Source: Oreohelix idahoensis (taxonomy: Eukaryota; Mollusca; Gastropoda; Stylommatophora; Oreohelicidae). From it: DNA of 64,000 nucleotides. Shown piece by piece: positions 22,261 through 34,589 of this stretch (position 1 is the stretch's first letter; each line of letters opens with the position of its first letter). A model generated the notes under the pieces. It did not search any database, was not told the origin of the DNA, and saw only the letters and a list, made by a program, of their open reading frames with translations. The translations under genes and the position numbers were made by a program. The DNA lies in contig JAMPIV010022931.1 of NCBI GenBank assembly GCA_024509875.1, positions 310,001-374,000 of the forward strand, in the 5' to 3' direction.

Positions 22261-22560
22261 ACAGTGAGGAATGCAGATAGCGACCCATAGCTGACTGCTT
22301 GCGTCAGGGTCAGCGAACTAGAGCTGACCAAGACCCTACTCCACCTCCAAGTGGTGGTCCTGGAAACAGGCTGCATCACTGCGGTTTGGCTTAGAGAGTA
22401 GGAATCGAAGTGGGAAGGCAAACCCGGTCGTAAAAAATGCCATGGCGAAGTCGGATGTGTCGGGCCGAAAGGCGCAGATATCGCAGCTTTGCTGTAAACA
22501 ACGACACAACGCAAACAACTTACTTTTCAGGACTAACGAAGAAGAAGAAAGAAGAATATC
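22261..22560 (+). repeat. Repeat R1, block copy 1
   Basis: Matches 3405-3695, 37920-38190 and 50899-51205. Starts exactly at the LTR edge of element 2 with ACAGT, the presumed 5-bp target copy. No gene. Confidence 0.8.
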
Positions 22561-24775
22561 TTCAGAAACCATCGAGCTAATCGCCGAAATAAAAGAATAA
22601 ACTAAACACAAGAGCAATAGACAATGCTAAAGAAATTGTATACCTTTGTGCTTTACCGTCATTCCTTACATCGGCTTTGGTATGAAAATGTTTGTTTGTT
22701 TGTTTGTTTTTTATAATGTAAATCCTGTCTTTAGTTTTAACACCGCGTTAACATTTTCGTTAACATGAAAGAGTCTTATATTATAAAACTTAATTATTAA
22801 AGTTCTCTGTAATTTGATGATGGGTTACGCGCAAAGAGATCTGCGAAATCCAAATGGCAAAAAGATCATTGGCCTCTACTTGACAATTCACAAAATACCG
22901 TTCACTGCAAGCACATTACAATGCTTGTTTTTTTCGTATTTTCTCGAAAAGTGGTGCGATTGTTTCTTCCATTTCAAACGCTACTAAGCTTCACATCAAG
23001 ACAATTACGAGTATCATCGTTCAGATTAAAGAAAAAAGAGGCAGAATACGACAAAGAGAGAAAGTACTGGATAGTTTGACAGTAATTAAATATTAGACAA
23101 ACATAAAGGTACCTAAAAACATACCATTATATTTGTCTAATATTTATTTACTGTTTACAGGCCTCGGGTTTCCCTTCCTTATGTGTTATAAATGTTTGGA
23201 CAGTTTGACATCATGACATAGCAAGAAAGTCAACAAAAATACTCATAAATAGCACTGGCGTTTGGAAGTTGTGGAGATACATGATTGCATTAGCCACCAG
23301 GCAGGATACTAGTAAAAGAAGAAGAAGAGGAAGAAGTATGTTTTCAATTCCTTTGTTCATATTCGTCTAACTCTTATTCGCTTACTCTGAAGATTTCAGA
23401 AAAGAGACTTTCTCAGTGTGCCCTACCCAACTCAACATCTACTCCTCAAATCTCCAATGTTTTTATTTTGTTTTTTGCGCAGTCCCTCATTTATGAAAGT
23501 GTGTATCTTTCTTGTTGTCATTTTCTTGTCCTCCATGTTTTAAGACCATACAAGTAGTAATGCCTGTTATATTAGTTGAAGATTGTTAATTTTATATTGG
23601 ACTGAATTTCATTTTATTTCCGTATTTTTCTCAGTGCAATAAAGGCTCCTCTTTGCTGTTGCATTCTTATTTTTAGATCATTGTCTGCTGCTCCAACTTT
23701 GTCTTCATGGCTGCTAAGATGGACGCATGATTCCACTTGTTAGATGGGCATATTTGTGCTGTTTTGGAATTGTATGTCTCTGTTTTAGTTTTTTTTAAAG
23801 GATCGTGTAGCTGGCCTAATGCCCACTCTTCCTCGGTGGTATTCTGCGACATATTCGGCAGGTTACATTGTTACTAATCTATCGGGTTCCAGTAACACAA
23901 TAGAGCGTATGGGAAACAATGCTTTTATAAACTGGAGCGTAATTTCATAACCCGGGGCGTATTTAGTACGGTGATTCTATAACCCGAAGTTCATATAATA
24001 CATTTCCATTGTTTTTAAGGTTGGGATACAATGTTTCTATAATTCTGAGTGTACGGGCTACAATAATTCTTTACCCGTAGAGTATGGGATTTTATGTTTA
24101 TATAATATAAATTTTTTTGAAGACTGTTTATTTTGTTTTATAATCTGGATATTGTAACGGTTGTTTAACTTGGAGTTCATGTAGTTAATGCTATCCTCAA
24201 AACATTATCTGTACGTTTATTTATGAGAGAATTGTATCACCTATCTCTCTTACAAAGTTGGGAGTCCATCTCAGATTCTTTTAACTGTATGGAGAAAGCT
24301 GTGCTGTCACGCTGTTGCTCTTATGGAGCCAATAACATTGGAGGAAACACTCTATTGCTTTTTTGTCGTCACCACATAGGCACGTCTGTCTGTCTGGATT
24401 TCAGTTTGTTGATCAGATGATGTTTGCTTCTGTAATGGTCGCTTCTCAGTCCGAAAATAATCACTTCATCTCTTCTTGGCAAGGAGTTGTATGATTCAGC
24501 TGTATCAGACTCTGACGATCCTTCTGTCATTTTTATTTAAACGTCTTACGTAATTTCGGTTTTATCTCCTGTATGTGTCTGACTTTAAATTGGTGTTTGT
24601 TCTCTCTTAGTTGGCAACTCTATCTGCATTCTCATATTCATATTTCTTGTGGTGGGCAGGGATCCATCGCACTTTTACATTTAAAAAAAAATTACTCACG
24701 GTTTCCTTTAGTGCTTCAGAAAGGCAGCTCTTTTCGTTTTTTTTTTTCGAGTGCAGCTATAACTGAGAGTCTATG
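22561..24775 (+). repeat. Spacer H3, block copy 1
   Basis: AT-rich, matches 38196-41234 (with an insertion) and 51206-61580 (with two large insertions). Includes a 56-bp imperfect palindrome at 23089-23144. The 24223-24420 frame recurs in the copies with changes but resembles nothing known. No gene supported. Confidence 0.8.
23089..23144. repeat. Imperfect palindrome in spacer H3
   Basis: AATATTAGACAAACATAAAG and its near reverse complement ending at 23144 face each other over a short loop. The same hairpin is at 38696-38752 and 51710-51765; the right half also occurs twice at 47811-47847 and 48706-48742. Confidence 0.75.
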
Positions 24776-25115
24776 AGAGCATGTGACGAACATTATCTTG
24801 TCTCTAACAGAGAGTCAGGGGAGGAACACTATCTTGTTTTTAACAAAAAGTCTGTGAGGACCACTATCTTGTCTCTAACAGGGAGTCTGTGAGGAACACT
24901 ATCTTGTCTCTAACAGAGAGACTGTGAGAATTACTATCTTGTCTCTGACAGAGAGACTTCAAGAACACTATCTTGTCTCTAACAGAGAGACTGTGAGGAA
25001 CATTATCTTGTCTCTAACGGAGAGTCTGTCGTGGACGCCATCTTGTCTCTAACAGGGAGTCTGTGAGGAACACTATCTTGTCTCTAACAGAGAGTCTGTG
25101 AGGAACACTATCTCA
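24776..25115 (+). repeat. 35-bp minisatellite, about 10 units
   Basis: Tandem units of the type GAGAGTCTGTGAGGAACACT followed by ATCTTGTCTCTAACA. The paralogous arrays at 41235-42086 (about 24 units) and 61581-61792 (about 6) have the same unit. Confidence 0.93.
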
Positions 25116-25870
25116 TCGAGGGTAAATTCTGAGTTAAATGGGATGGTGGAATAAGAAAGGGGACACATAAGTATGTGTCGGGAAATGCAATACTCAGGAG
25201 AGCGTTTCGTTTCTCTTCTTTTACCATAGTTATTGGTTGTATCAGAAGAAAGTACTATCTCTGGAACAAGAAGGGAACAGTGGCCTAAGCGTTAAGACGA
25301 GGGACCATCTTTATAGATTCTCCCTGACATTTCTGGGAAACGAGCTACACCCGAAAACCTTGACCAGCGACGAGCGTGAGCAGTGTAAAAAGAACCAACC
25401 ATTAGAAGGAGCAGAACAGTCATTGGCAGCTGAGTTCAATATATATGCTGCCACTTTAACTTCTTGTAAAAATTTACTTCCTATCACGATCGTGATGATA
25501 ACTTTTTCTTGATCCATAACTATTCAAATTATTTTCAAATTGTTAAAACTTAAATGATTATTTTATTTTGTTATTTGTAATTGTACAAATTTAACTTCGA
25601 TTTAATCATATTAAAATTTACTGCATGTTAGTCTCAGTCAATTTACTACACACACTCTAAACAGAGCTATACCAGAATAATAAGAATTCCACTGAGTAAA
25701 TCAGAGGTGGGGGCTTGAACAAGCTAAGATGAATCATTGCTTAATTCTTCACAAAAGTTGTCGGCAGATTCTAGAATTAACGTGCTCAGCCAAAGCAGCA
25801 TTGTTTTCGCTTATCTGAATGTCTCGTGAACACTCCATTGGGATAGTAGCGTCATTACCCTTCTATTTAC
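25116..25870 (+). repeat. Spacer H4, block copy 1
   Basis: Matches 61793-62526 and 62737 onwards. Holds the empty site (TA at 25864-25865) of the MITE at 62528-62736. The frame at 25237-25512 is not kept open in the other copy. No gene. Confidence 0.8.
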
Positions 25871-26941
25871 AGATCTGCCAAGAATAATCAAGTGCGAAGG
25901 TAAAACACGTTTGAAGCCCATATTAGATACTCTTGAGTTTTAGCCACTGTTGGACCACTACTGCAAAGCAAGGGAGGCAATACCGTCACAAGCAGTTATA
26001 ATAGTGAAAATATTGCAAGTCCTCAGCCATCGGAGGGCCGTAAAATAGCAACCACCTTGATTAGAGTTACAAATGGTGCAGGAAATAAGGTACTATACAG
26101 CAAAGACCAAACCAGAAATTGAAATTGATAACGAAGAACTGGAAAGTGTTAATGAATTCGAATACTTAGGATCAATCATCAACAGCTCTGGCGACTGTGC
26201 AGTAGAAATTAAAAGAAGACTTGCAATTGCTTCACATAAACTAATACAGATGAAAAATCTATGGCAAGGCACAAGCAAAGAAACAAAGTTACAACTGATC
26301 AGAGCATGTATATTCCCAGTAGCAACATACGGCTGCGAGACTTGGACACTCAATAAAACAGTTGCAAAAAAGGTTACATCATTCGAAATGAAATGCTACA
26401 GAAGGATGTTGAGAATACCCTGGACGGAAAAAAAAAGACCAACAGAGACGTACTGCACTCACTAAACATACAGGAACATTGGTTTTAAATACCATCGCAA
26501 TAAGGAAGCTGAAATTTTTCGGTCATATAAAAAGACATAATAGTCTGGAAAAAAATAATGATGGAAGGCATGGTCCCTGGAAAAAGGGGAAGGGGTCGAC
26601 CTAGACGACGGTGGACCCAGGACATCACAGAGGGTCTGAACTTGTCTTTGGCTGATGCAGGTCGACTTGCCCAGAATCGTGATGCGTTCAGAGCAGCTGT
26701 AATGGAGACAACGTTCTGGAAAGAATACGTCAAATGGTGATGATGATACAGTAAACATACCTTTTTCAGCTTGTTGCTCAGTAATAGTACATTCATTTAT
26801 CTTTAAAATGACGTGTAATTCATAAAAATCTGTAACCAATTACGAAAACTACAGCTTACTTTGTGCATACACCTACAGGATGAAAATGGGAACACATTTT
26901 AACTAAGCCACAGAGTATTTTCCAACTCCGTAGTTAATGTG
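25871..26941 (+). mobile_element. piggyBac deletion derivative, copy 1, with LINE insert
   Basis: Matches 62739-63456. The right end (CTCCGTAGTTAATGTG then TTAA at 26942-26945) is the inverted form of the piggyBac end at 55216 on. The N-terminal coding trace is cut at about 26090 by a LINE fragment running to about 26750. The left end is not resolved. Confidence 0.7.
26090..26750 (+). pseudogene. LINE reverse transcriptase C-terminal fragment
   Basis: Reading from 26097: NEFEYLGSIINSSGDCAVEI, RRLAIASHKL, IRACIFPVATYGCETWTLNK, KMLRIPW-like (YRRMLRIPWTEKK), then after frame breaks GKRGRGRPRRRWTQDITEGL and NRDAFRAAVMETTFW. This order is the region after the polymerase fingers and palm in many RTE/CR1-type non-LTR elements. 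It ends in a TGATGATGAT run, a typical LINE 3' microsatellite. 5' truncated. About 310 bp of the host repeat present at 62957-63266 is missing here. Confidence 0.82.
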
Positions 26942-26970
26942 TTAAGTATAATGTAGATGGGTGATGTGTG

Positions 26971-27530
26971 ATGTTTAAATATAAATAAACAAATAAAAAG
27001 GTATTAGATCAGTTTTACAAATTAACGGTACACAAGAAACATGGCACGTTTGGGGTATGACCCTTCGTCAGCCACAGTTACAAATAAACAACAAGGACAA
27101 GAAATATAGACAGGTTAAAGAAATATACTATAGACAGGTTAAAGAAATATACTATAGACACTACACAACACGTAATGTGTATATAATAATAATATTTATG
27201 AAATATAACGACACAGGTGAAGAGCAATAACAAAGCAAGGAAAATACAAAAACGGAGAAAAAATATTAATGACTATTAATTCAACAATCAACGAAAATCA
27301 AAAGCAGATAATAGAATAACCAAACAACAAGCCCTGATATGACACTATCGACAAAAGATACGGAGAAGCGGTAAATACAATGACGACAGGAATCACAAAT
27401 GATAAGTACTTTATTACGATACAACAACCTTGTACGCTAAATAGCTTTTAACTAACTTTCTTTATTCACTACACAACCAGCCATTGATGTTGTGAACTCT
27501 TATCAATTTTCCACACACCATTGCATCTAA
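26971..27530 (-). repeat. Penelope-type tail, family B, copy 2
   Basis: Same as 11411-11960. The ribozyme-like core on the minus strand reads CTGACGA with helix II, but GAAA is changed to CAAA, so it should be inactive. Confidence 0.72.
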
Positions 27531-27965
27531 ATTTAAATTAATGAAGAAAAGTATGCCGTTCAACCTCTGATGGGTTATAATTAGGATAAATATTGTTTTC
27601 AATTATAAAAATAATATGAACAACAGCAGATATGAGAAAGTGGCATCACATTTGTCAAATCATTGTAAATAGGGACAATCACAATTATGCATATACGTTA
27701 AATAAATAAAATAATAAAAAATAATAAAAAAAATAAACAGAAATATTAAAGAAATATTTTAAAAAAATACACAAAAAAAAACAAATTAAAAAAAAACCGA
27801 ACAAAATCAAGAAGACACTGAACAAGAATAATTTTAAAGTGGAGGGGTGTAAAGGTCTGGTGGTTCCAGTTATATAACTGACTTTAACAGATATTTAATT
27901 GTCTTTTATCTGTTAAAAGTCATATGCATTGTAAGAACAGCATCAGACCTTCACATTCCCAGGCA
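27531..27965. other. AT-rich stretch without gene
   Basis: Low-complexity A-rich sequence (27700-27830) and the 3' untranslated part of the neighbouring minus-strand LINE. Nothing else seen. Confidence 0.6.
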
Positions 27966-28571
27966 CTATATATTAACATTTGTTCGTGTTAAATATTGTT
28001 TGACTATATTATGCAGCTCCCTAGGTCTGTCTATTCTTAACACCTCTTCTATATTTGTAGGTAAGTTTGATGCTTGCAAATAATCTAATATTGGTATTCT
28101 CATTTGTTCATAACTCTTACATTTTAACAAGAAATGTTCTATATTATTGTCTTGAAGACATCCTGCACAGTAAGATTCTTCTATTCTGAAATAGCCTTTT
28201 CCCAGCTGTAGTCTGAGAAGTTTCTTATTACTTGGAATTTTCAATTCACTAGATATCTGACATTTTTTTGTTGGAGCCTTGAACATCTTATATGCATGTC
28301 TTCTTTTCAGATTTTTATCCCACTCTGCTTTCCATTCATCTGTTATTAAATCTTTAATTAAGCTCTTAATCTCTGATTTACTCGTCCCTACATTTAATAG
28401 ATTTTTATCAGATCTACCTTTCTTGGTTTCTTTATCTGCCTTTTCATTTCCTTCTATGCCAATATGTGAAGGTATCCAAGCAATTAAGACTGAACATCCT
28501 CTGGAATATAAGTATGTAGTAGCCAGAAATATCTCCTCTGCTATATCAGGTCTACTACATTCTCGTAAGTT
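27966..28571 (-). pseudogene. LINE C-terminus with RNase H and zinc knuckle
   Basis: One open minus-strand frame from 28571 to 27966. RNase H motif: VLIAWIPSHIGIEGNEKADK, the HxGIxGNExAD signature. Then a linker, LLRLQLGKGYFRI and CAGCLQDNNIEHFLLKC, a C-C-H-C knuckle typical of the end of Jockey/I/R1-group LINE ORF2 proteins, where a self-encoded RNase H follows the polymerase. 5' part missing; another LINE tail abuts at 28572. It has the cleanest frame of all LINE pieces here. Confidence 0.82.
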
Positions 28572-29005
28572 TCTTACTTACTTACTTACTTAGTCGTTCC
28601 CCTTCTACCGTGAGGTTTAGAGGTTTAGAAGAGAGAGCGCCAGGCTATCCCATCGGCTGTATTCTTCCTGGCCTGGTTCCATTCTAGTCCTCGATCCTTC
28701 AAAGATTGCCTAATGTTGTCCTCCGAGCGGACTCTGGGTCGTCCTGGGGGTCTGGATCCCTGGCTCTTTGTTTCTCATGCTTGTCGTGGTAACCGATATT
28801 CCCCCATTCTGCAGACATGGCCAAACCATCTTAGTTGGGAGTGTTCTACTTGGGTCTGCAGGGGGTGGGATTTTAGGCCTTGATGTATCGTCTGGTTGCG
28901 GACCATGTCTCTTCTTGTTACTTCAACCACCTTCTTCAGATACCTCATTTCTGAGGTTTGGATCTGGCTTTTGTGGGTTGTAGTCATTGCCCATGATTCG
29001 CAGCT
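28572..29005 (-). pseudogene. LINE 3' fragment with TAAG tail
   Basis: Minus strand: SCESWAMTTTHKSQIQTSEM, RYLKKVVEVTRRD, SQLRWFGHVCRMGEYRLPRQ, then after a stop SRPPGRPRVRSEDNIRQSL. This is the C-terminal tail of a non-LTR element. It ends in four TAAG units (28575-28590), a microsatellite tail. Inserted in or beside the RNase H LINE. Confidence 0.8.
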
Positions 29006-29436
29006 ATAAGTACACTATTAATTTGGCGTCGTGTTTAAATAATTATATGGTCCATTCAAAATTAATTATTTCGCTTGCGGTTGGTTTTAGATCTAAATTT
29101 ATTCGGTCATGGCGTGACTGGAGCAGATGGTCCATGTTCAGGAACTGTAACACGTGGCCGGTACTGGAACTGACATTTTCAGTTATTACATTTGTGTAAA
29201 TGAAATGAATGGTTAAGTATTTCCATATTGTTTGGGGTTAAGGAAACCTTCAATGATGTTGTGTAAATCTGACACGTAGTCGGTTTGAATAATATTTAAT
29301 TGTGGCGCGATTTAGATTGTTATATTTATTAACTACTGTACTGATGCCGAAATAGTTTACTTTAGTATAGCGAGTGCTGCAATTTATTAATATATTACAG
29401 CTTACTTGAATAAATGTATGTGCTTCGTCAGTAATG
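29006..29436. other. Stretch without recognised feature
   Basis: AT-rich, no similarity seen to other parts of the window, no plausible gene. Confidence 0.5.
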
Positions 29437-29464
29437 TTAGACTGGTAATTTGGTGTAAATATTA

Positions 29465-30105
29465 GTAATTATTTGATCCTTAGCCGCCGACCGTCAAAGC
29501 AGTCAGTGGCCATTACGCCTGGTGGCGTCTTGTAAGGCAACAACAAATTGATTCCACTTTGCTCGGTCGGCGGCCATCCTTCGTACAGTGCCCCAACTCT
29601 GGTTCATTCTTTGCATCTCAGCTTCCACAGTCCTCCGCCAAGTTGTTTCGTTTTCCTTCAGGGGTCCATAGCATAGCTGTACTTGTGATGGCATCGGGGT
29701 CTCTTCTTAGGACATGGCCAACCCAGCTCTAGCGTCTGCCAGCTATGATGGTGTGCATGTCCTCTTGCTTGCTCCTAGTAAGCAGATCTTGGTTGGTGAT
29801 GGTATTCGGCCAAAAAATTCGGAGAATTTTTCTTAGGCATGTTGTGTGAAAAGAAGGCAATTTCGACATTTCCTTCTATGTAACTCTCCAGCTCTCCGCG
29901 TCATATAGAAGCACAGAAAGCACACAGATCTGATATAATCCTAATTTTGTGCTTGTGCTGTACTGAGAGGACTTCCAGATGTTGTTTAGACTAAAAAAGG
30001 CTGTTCTTGTTTTGTTCATTCTGTTGTTGATGTCTTTGCTTGCTCCGCCGTCAGGTGTTACTATGCATCCTTGGTATGTGAAGGCATCTGACTGTTCCAG
30101 TTGCA
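29465..30105 (-). pseudogene. LINE tail with 28-bp target duplication
   Basis: Minus strand: DAFTYQGCIVTPDGGASKDI, LYQICVLSVLLYDAESW, then in shifting frames the GKRKRGRPKTTWRR-type tail and DRAKWNQFVVALQDATRR. Same LINE family as 33715, 47848 and 49416. Flanked by 28-bp direct repeats with one mismatch (29437-29464 and 30106-30133), so the insertion edges are certain. 5' truncated. Confidence 0.87.
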
Positions 30106-30133
30106 TTAGACTGATAATTTGGTGTAAATATTA

Positions 30134-30300
30134 AGAAGATCGGCTATAGCTAATTTGTGTTCTCTGTCTCAGTTTGAAAGTCCTTTTTACAGTGTAAAAT
30201 TACAATTGGTTATCTGTAACGTTTTAAATAGCTTTGATAAGCCATTATTTCTATAATATTTAGCATCATAATGTGAGGTTACTATAGAATTTATAATCAC
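30134..30300. other. Short stretch without recognised feature
   Basis: AT-rich sequence between the LINE duplication and unit A copy 2. Nothing seen. Confidence 0.5.
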
Positions 30301-30599
30301 GCGGCTTTATATGGGTTGTTAGCGTGGCTGCAAGCTGTTTTTGCAAGATGGCGTAACTATGAGAGCACGTGGTATTGCTGTGCACCTATGGGTGATTGAT
30401 CATGGCTGACTGTGGTGAACGTATGTTGTCTGAATGATAAGTGTTATTATTTATGCTATTTACGTTTCACTTAGACATTGTTTTTATATACTGTTTTTTC
30501 AGAACTTCCACGAACACTGTCTGTGTGTTCGGTAGAATTAAATGTTGTTCTATATAATGCTTTGTGTTGCTTGAATTGCTAAATCTGCCGCTGAGGGGG

Positions 30600-32914
30600 T
30601 GTAGTGAATTTCTAAATACAATAGATAAATTAGTATATAACAATATAGGGCATAAAGGCAAAGATAAGAAAGTACAAAGAAATTTCTGCTAGAACGGTTG
30701 GTGTCGCATACGCCTTCAGATTATTATTTGCTAACGAATAGCAAAACAAAACGGTACCCAATTTTTCAAATTCGTCCTTGACATAAACGAACCACTTTTC
30801 CTAGTTCTAGGAAATATTTGCCTAAAAATGCAGTGTGGAACGAGGAGGGGCAAGGATAGATGAAAATGCTAATTCGTTTCGCATTGATTTTAAACTAAAA
30901 GCCAACTATAGCACAGTGGCAAGCCTTGCCTTAGTGTTTTCCCCAAATACAATGAACAAGTTAGAATTGTGGACACTACGGTCATGTAAACATGTTTAGC
31001 TCTTATTATGAATGACCTAAACTCTCGTATTTAGCTTGAAAGTACACGAGAAAAGAATTGAACAGGAGGTAGTTTAAAATCAACAACTAACATGGAAAAA
31101 TTATAGAATTTTGAACCAAACCACATAGCCCCTTAAAAATCGTATATTCGTGTACCTGAAGACTTGCTGACCAAGAATATGGTGTTAGTTATATAAATAG
31201 TCCCTTTACTAATCAAATAATGATAAAACAATACATAGAGATCAGAGATACTGTCAGGTCAAGTCATATCTGCTTAGATTGGATCGCATATTTTTTGGGA
31301 AAAAAGTAGGTGACAGATAGGCTACGATAGTACAGTGAATCCGATTGGGTGGAATTTGAAGTGAGACGAAATATTATTGGCTGACCTTTGAATAAACATA
31401 AATAGCCTAGTAACGTAGAAAGGTTTGAATGATATTATTTTTTGAAAGACTGTTTAAATTGAAATATTAAGAGTGATTGGCCAACTGAGTCGATATTGTA
31501 AGAAAAAGCGTTAGGGGGGACGCCATTTCCTAAAAAATTCTACCAGCGATAGATGAGATCAGGCTGTGCTTTCAAATACAATTTCTAGGCAGCCTGGACA
31601 ATAAAACAGATCGAAACTGTGTCAGTCATCATCACTGTGTATTTCACTGAAAAATTTGTGGTAAGATTGACATTTATTAACATGTATTTTATATAAAAAT
31701 TGAATGTGAAATAATAATAGATGTCTGTACTTGAGTGGGTCTGTAGGGACCATGAGGCAAAGCCTAGAGATTGATCCACCATGTGATAGACTGTCAGAGA
31801 GGTGTAAAACCACAAGAATATGTATGATTGTCATAAAGGAGCATAACATCTATCCTATTCTATGGAAGAGATTACAGCTGGAATTGCAGTGGCGTTGTAA
31901 CTATTAGGGGAGAGGAATACTGGTGTACATTGTCACATCAAATGATAATGGTGGCATAGGTTGGTATAAGGCTATGACCCTTTTTGTTTGTTTGTAGTGT
32001 ACATGTCCTTAATTGTGGACTATTAGTGTATGCTAGGTATTAAGAAGGATGCATACCTTCACATTTCAGAGGTCCAAGGTACTGACGTTAATGTGGTACC
32101 AAACGCTTGAAAACTGATTGATTCAGGACTCTGTCTATATCCTGCGAGCCCATGCTAGTGGCCATTGCCTATCAAACAGGGAACAGATTGTCGAGCGAGC
32201 AGAGGAAAAGTTCTACCTATATTCTACGGCCAAGATAAGTTCTTGTTCGGCACCTGAGAGCTCAACTGTTAAAAAGGAATATAAATTGACAGTGAATAAA
32301 ACTGGGACAAATATTTAATAGTTCCACAAGTGACAAATAGAAACAAACATTACTAAAAGGGAGTGATTTTAAATAACAACCTAGTGGTACTACCAGTATT
32401 ACCTTAAAGTAGGAGAACACTACAGAAGTATATTAGAATAATATTTTTATCTATGGACAGAAGATATACTGTGCTATTTGACTGATGTAAATGATTATTT
32501 TGATTTCACTTTTAAATTGTCAGTCCTGATTCAAAATAAATTAGAATCAGGATAATAAATTGTAAAAATTATATTTACACAAATTTCAAACACGGTCTTA
32601 AATAAGATAGCCTTTTAAAGTGTCGTCTGTATGTTATTGTGGTAGTACTGTGTGTTGTTGTGAATAATAAACTATTTGTTTGTATGTTTGTTGGTTGTTG
32701 TACATTACACCCTACCTTATAACCCTAGACATTACACGAAGTCATTTAATATAATAATAATAATACATTTTGAATGAGATAAAAGGGGTGGTAGCGGAAA
32801 GGTACCCCGAAAAGTTCACAATACTACTGGGTACATTCAGGGACCTTCACAGCTAATCTCATTAAATACAAATATAATACATAACAACAAATTCATAACA
32901 TCAAATCCACCACA
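30600..32914 (+). mobile_element. Solo LTR, 2.3 kb, related to element 2
   Basis: Starts TGTAGTGAATTT, ends AAATCCACCACA, flanked by GGGGG on both sides (30595-30599 and 32915-32919); the uninterrupted site is at 301-311. Its last ~130 bp resemble the LTR end of element 2 in the same orientation. No gag or pol inside, so it is most simply a solo LTR left after recombination. No credible gene. Confidence 0.83.
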
Positions 32915-33714
32915 GGGGGTTGCAAACAACCAATAATTGCAACCCCTGTCAAACGATTCTTAATTAAATTTTCTTAGTGCATGGTTCTTGGGTGTGAGGT
33001 AGCCACGTCGACATAAGTTTGCCTCAACCACACCTAGCCCTGTAACACTTCAAATCCCACTATTATCCCGTATATTGGTTCCGAGGACTTTGTGGTTTAC
33101 AGTATTGTAAAACCAAGTTTTCTTTCTGGTTAATTTAAGAAGATCCTCAGTACTTAGTCCAATCCTCTTTATTGAAACGCTACTTGTCTGAAAGTGTCAT
33201 CTTGAATCAATGGAACACGGTGCCGGAGTCTAACCTCGTGCTACAATATAAAAGACTTTTCACAATACTTCCATAATAATTCATCCACTATTAAAGCTAC
33301 CCCATTTTAGATTTCTGCAATTCATAGCAACCCTCAGCTTAATTTGTTATCATAAATGCAAACAAACAGGAGCCCGCCCGCAGTAATGTTGTATTTCTTC
33401 TACACCAAAGTACATTCGCAGTTTATTTTCCAATTTCTAATAGGGACGTATTATGGGTGCCATGCTTGATGTGAACAAGTACGTTCACGCCTATGTTTGC
33501 TTTACACAGGTAAGGCAAATTCGTCTGTCTGCTCCTTGCTGTGTTATTAACGTTATCTCTACCCAGGATAGATCATGAGATAATAACAACGCGAAATATG
33601 TGTCATGCGGTATAATATGAGAGAAATTACGAGTAAGGAAGAAATTGATGGAAGGCACAATACAGAGAAAAAGACAAGTAGAACACTATAAAATGAAGAG
33701 CACGGTCATTTCGT

Positions 33715-34139
33715 CCAAATTGTCCTCTTTTCACACAACATGCCTAAGAAAAATTCACCGAATCTTTTGGCCGAATACCATCACCAACCAAGATCTGCTT
33801 ACTCGTAGCAAGCAAGAGGACATGCATACCATCATAGCTGGCAGACGCTGGAGCTGGGTTGGTCATGTCCTCAGAAGAGACCCCGATGCCATCACAAGAA
33901 CAGCTATGCTTTAGACCCCTGAAGGAAAGCGAAAGAGAGGCCGACCAAAAACAACTTGGCGGAGGACTGTGGAGGCTGAGATGCAAAGAATGAACCAGAG
34001 TTGGGGCACTGTACGAAGGATGGCCACCGACCGTGCAAAGTGGAATCAATTTGTTGTTGCCCTACAAGACGCCACTAGGCGTGACGGCCACTGACTGCTT
34101 TGACGGTCGGTGGTTAAGGATCGAAGAAAGAAGAAGACT
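33715..34139 (+). pseudogene. LINE tail, 425 bp
   Basis: LSSFHTTCLRKIHRIFWPNT, HTIIAGRRWSWVGHVLRRD, a stop, then TPEGKRKRGRPKTTWRR and MATDRAKWNQFVVALQDATR. Ends in a GAAGAAAGAAGAAGA tail. Flanked by GTCATTTCGT at 33705-33714 and 34140-34149; the empty paralogous site is near 10560-10575. Same family as the pieces at 29465, 47848 and 49416. Confidence 0.9.
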
Positions 34140-34589
34140 GTCATTTCGTGACAATAGAACGTGATTCCCTGAGTAATTGCCTTTTTTTAATGGAATACAT
34201 TAGTCTTTAATGGTTTAAAACAATATTTATTGAGTTACGGGTTGGGACTCCGTTATTTTGAATTATATTTCAGTTATTATGTGATTTTATATGTGTATTT
34301 ATATGGATTTTCTGACTTGCGTTTTTCGTTGTAGTTTAATTTAATATTTTTTTCATATTTCAAGGTCCATAGTGATAGTTCCTTCTACAATGCATTCTAG
34401 ATTTTATTGTTTAGGCTACCTTCTATTGATAGACGATTAGCTTGAATAGCAAAACATCCATTTGGTTGTTCTCTTTAACTTGTGTTTATTACTTTGCAGT
34501 ATGTTGAGGCGGAAGTGTTTCGTGTCTTACATGTATGGGACATGGAAAGTTTGTTTTACTTTGACTGCTCTAATAATTATTGCAACTAG

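Noticed and set aside
24223..24420. 65-codon frame present in all three H3 copies (also 39856 and 61034)
   Set aside because: Copies differ by a few residues only because the DNA is paralogous; no domain, no sign of selection that I can judge by eye.
24776..25115. CRISPR-like regular repeat
   Set aside because: Direct tandem units without spacers, in eukaryotic DNA; it is a minisatellite.
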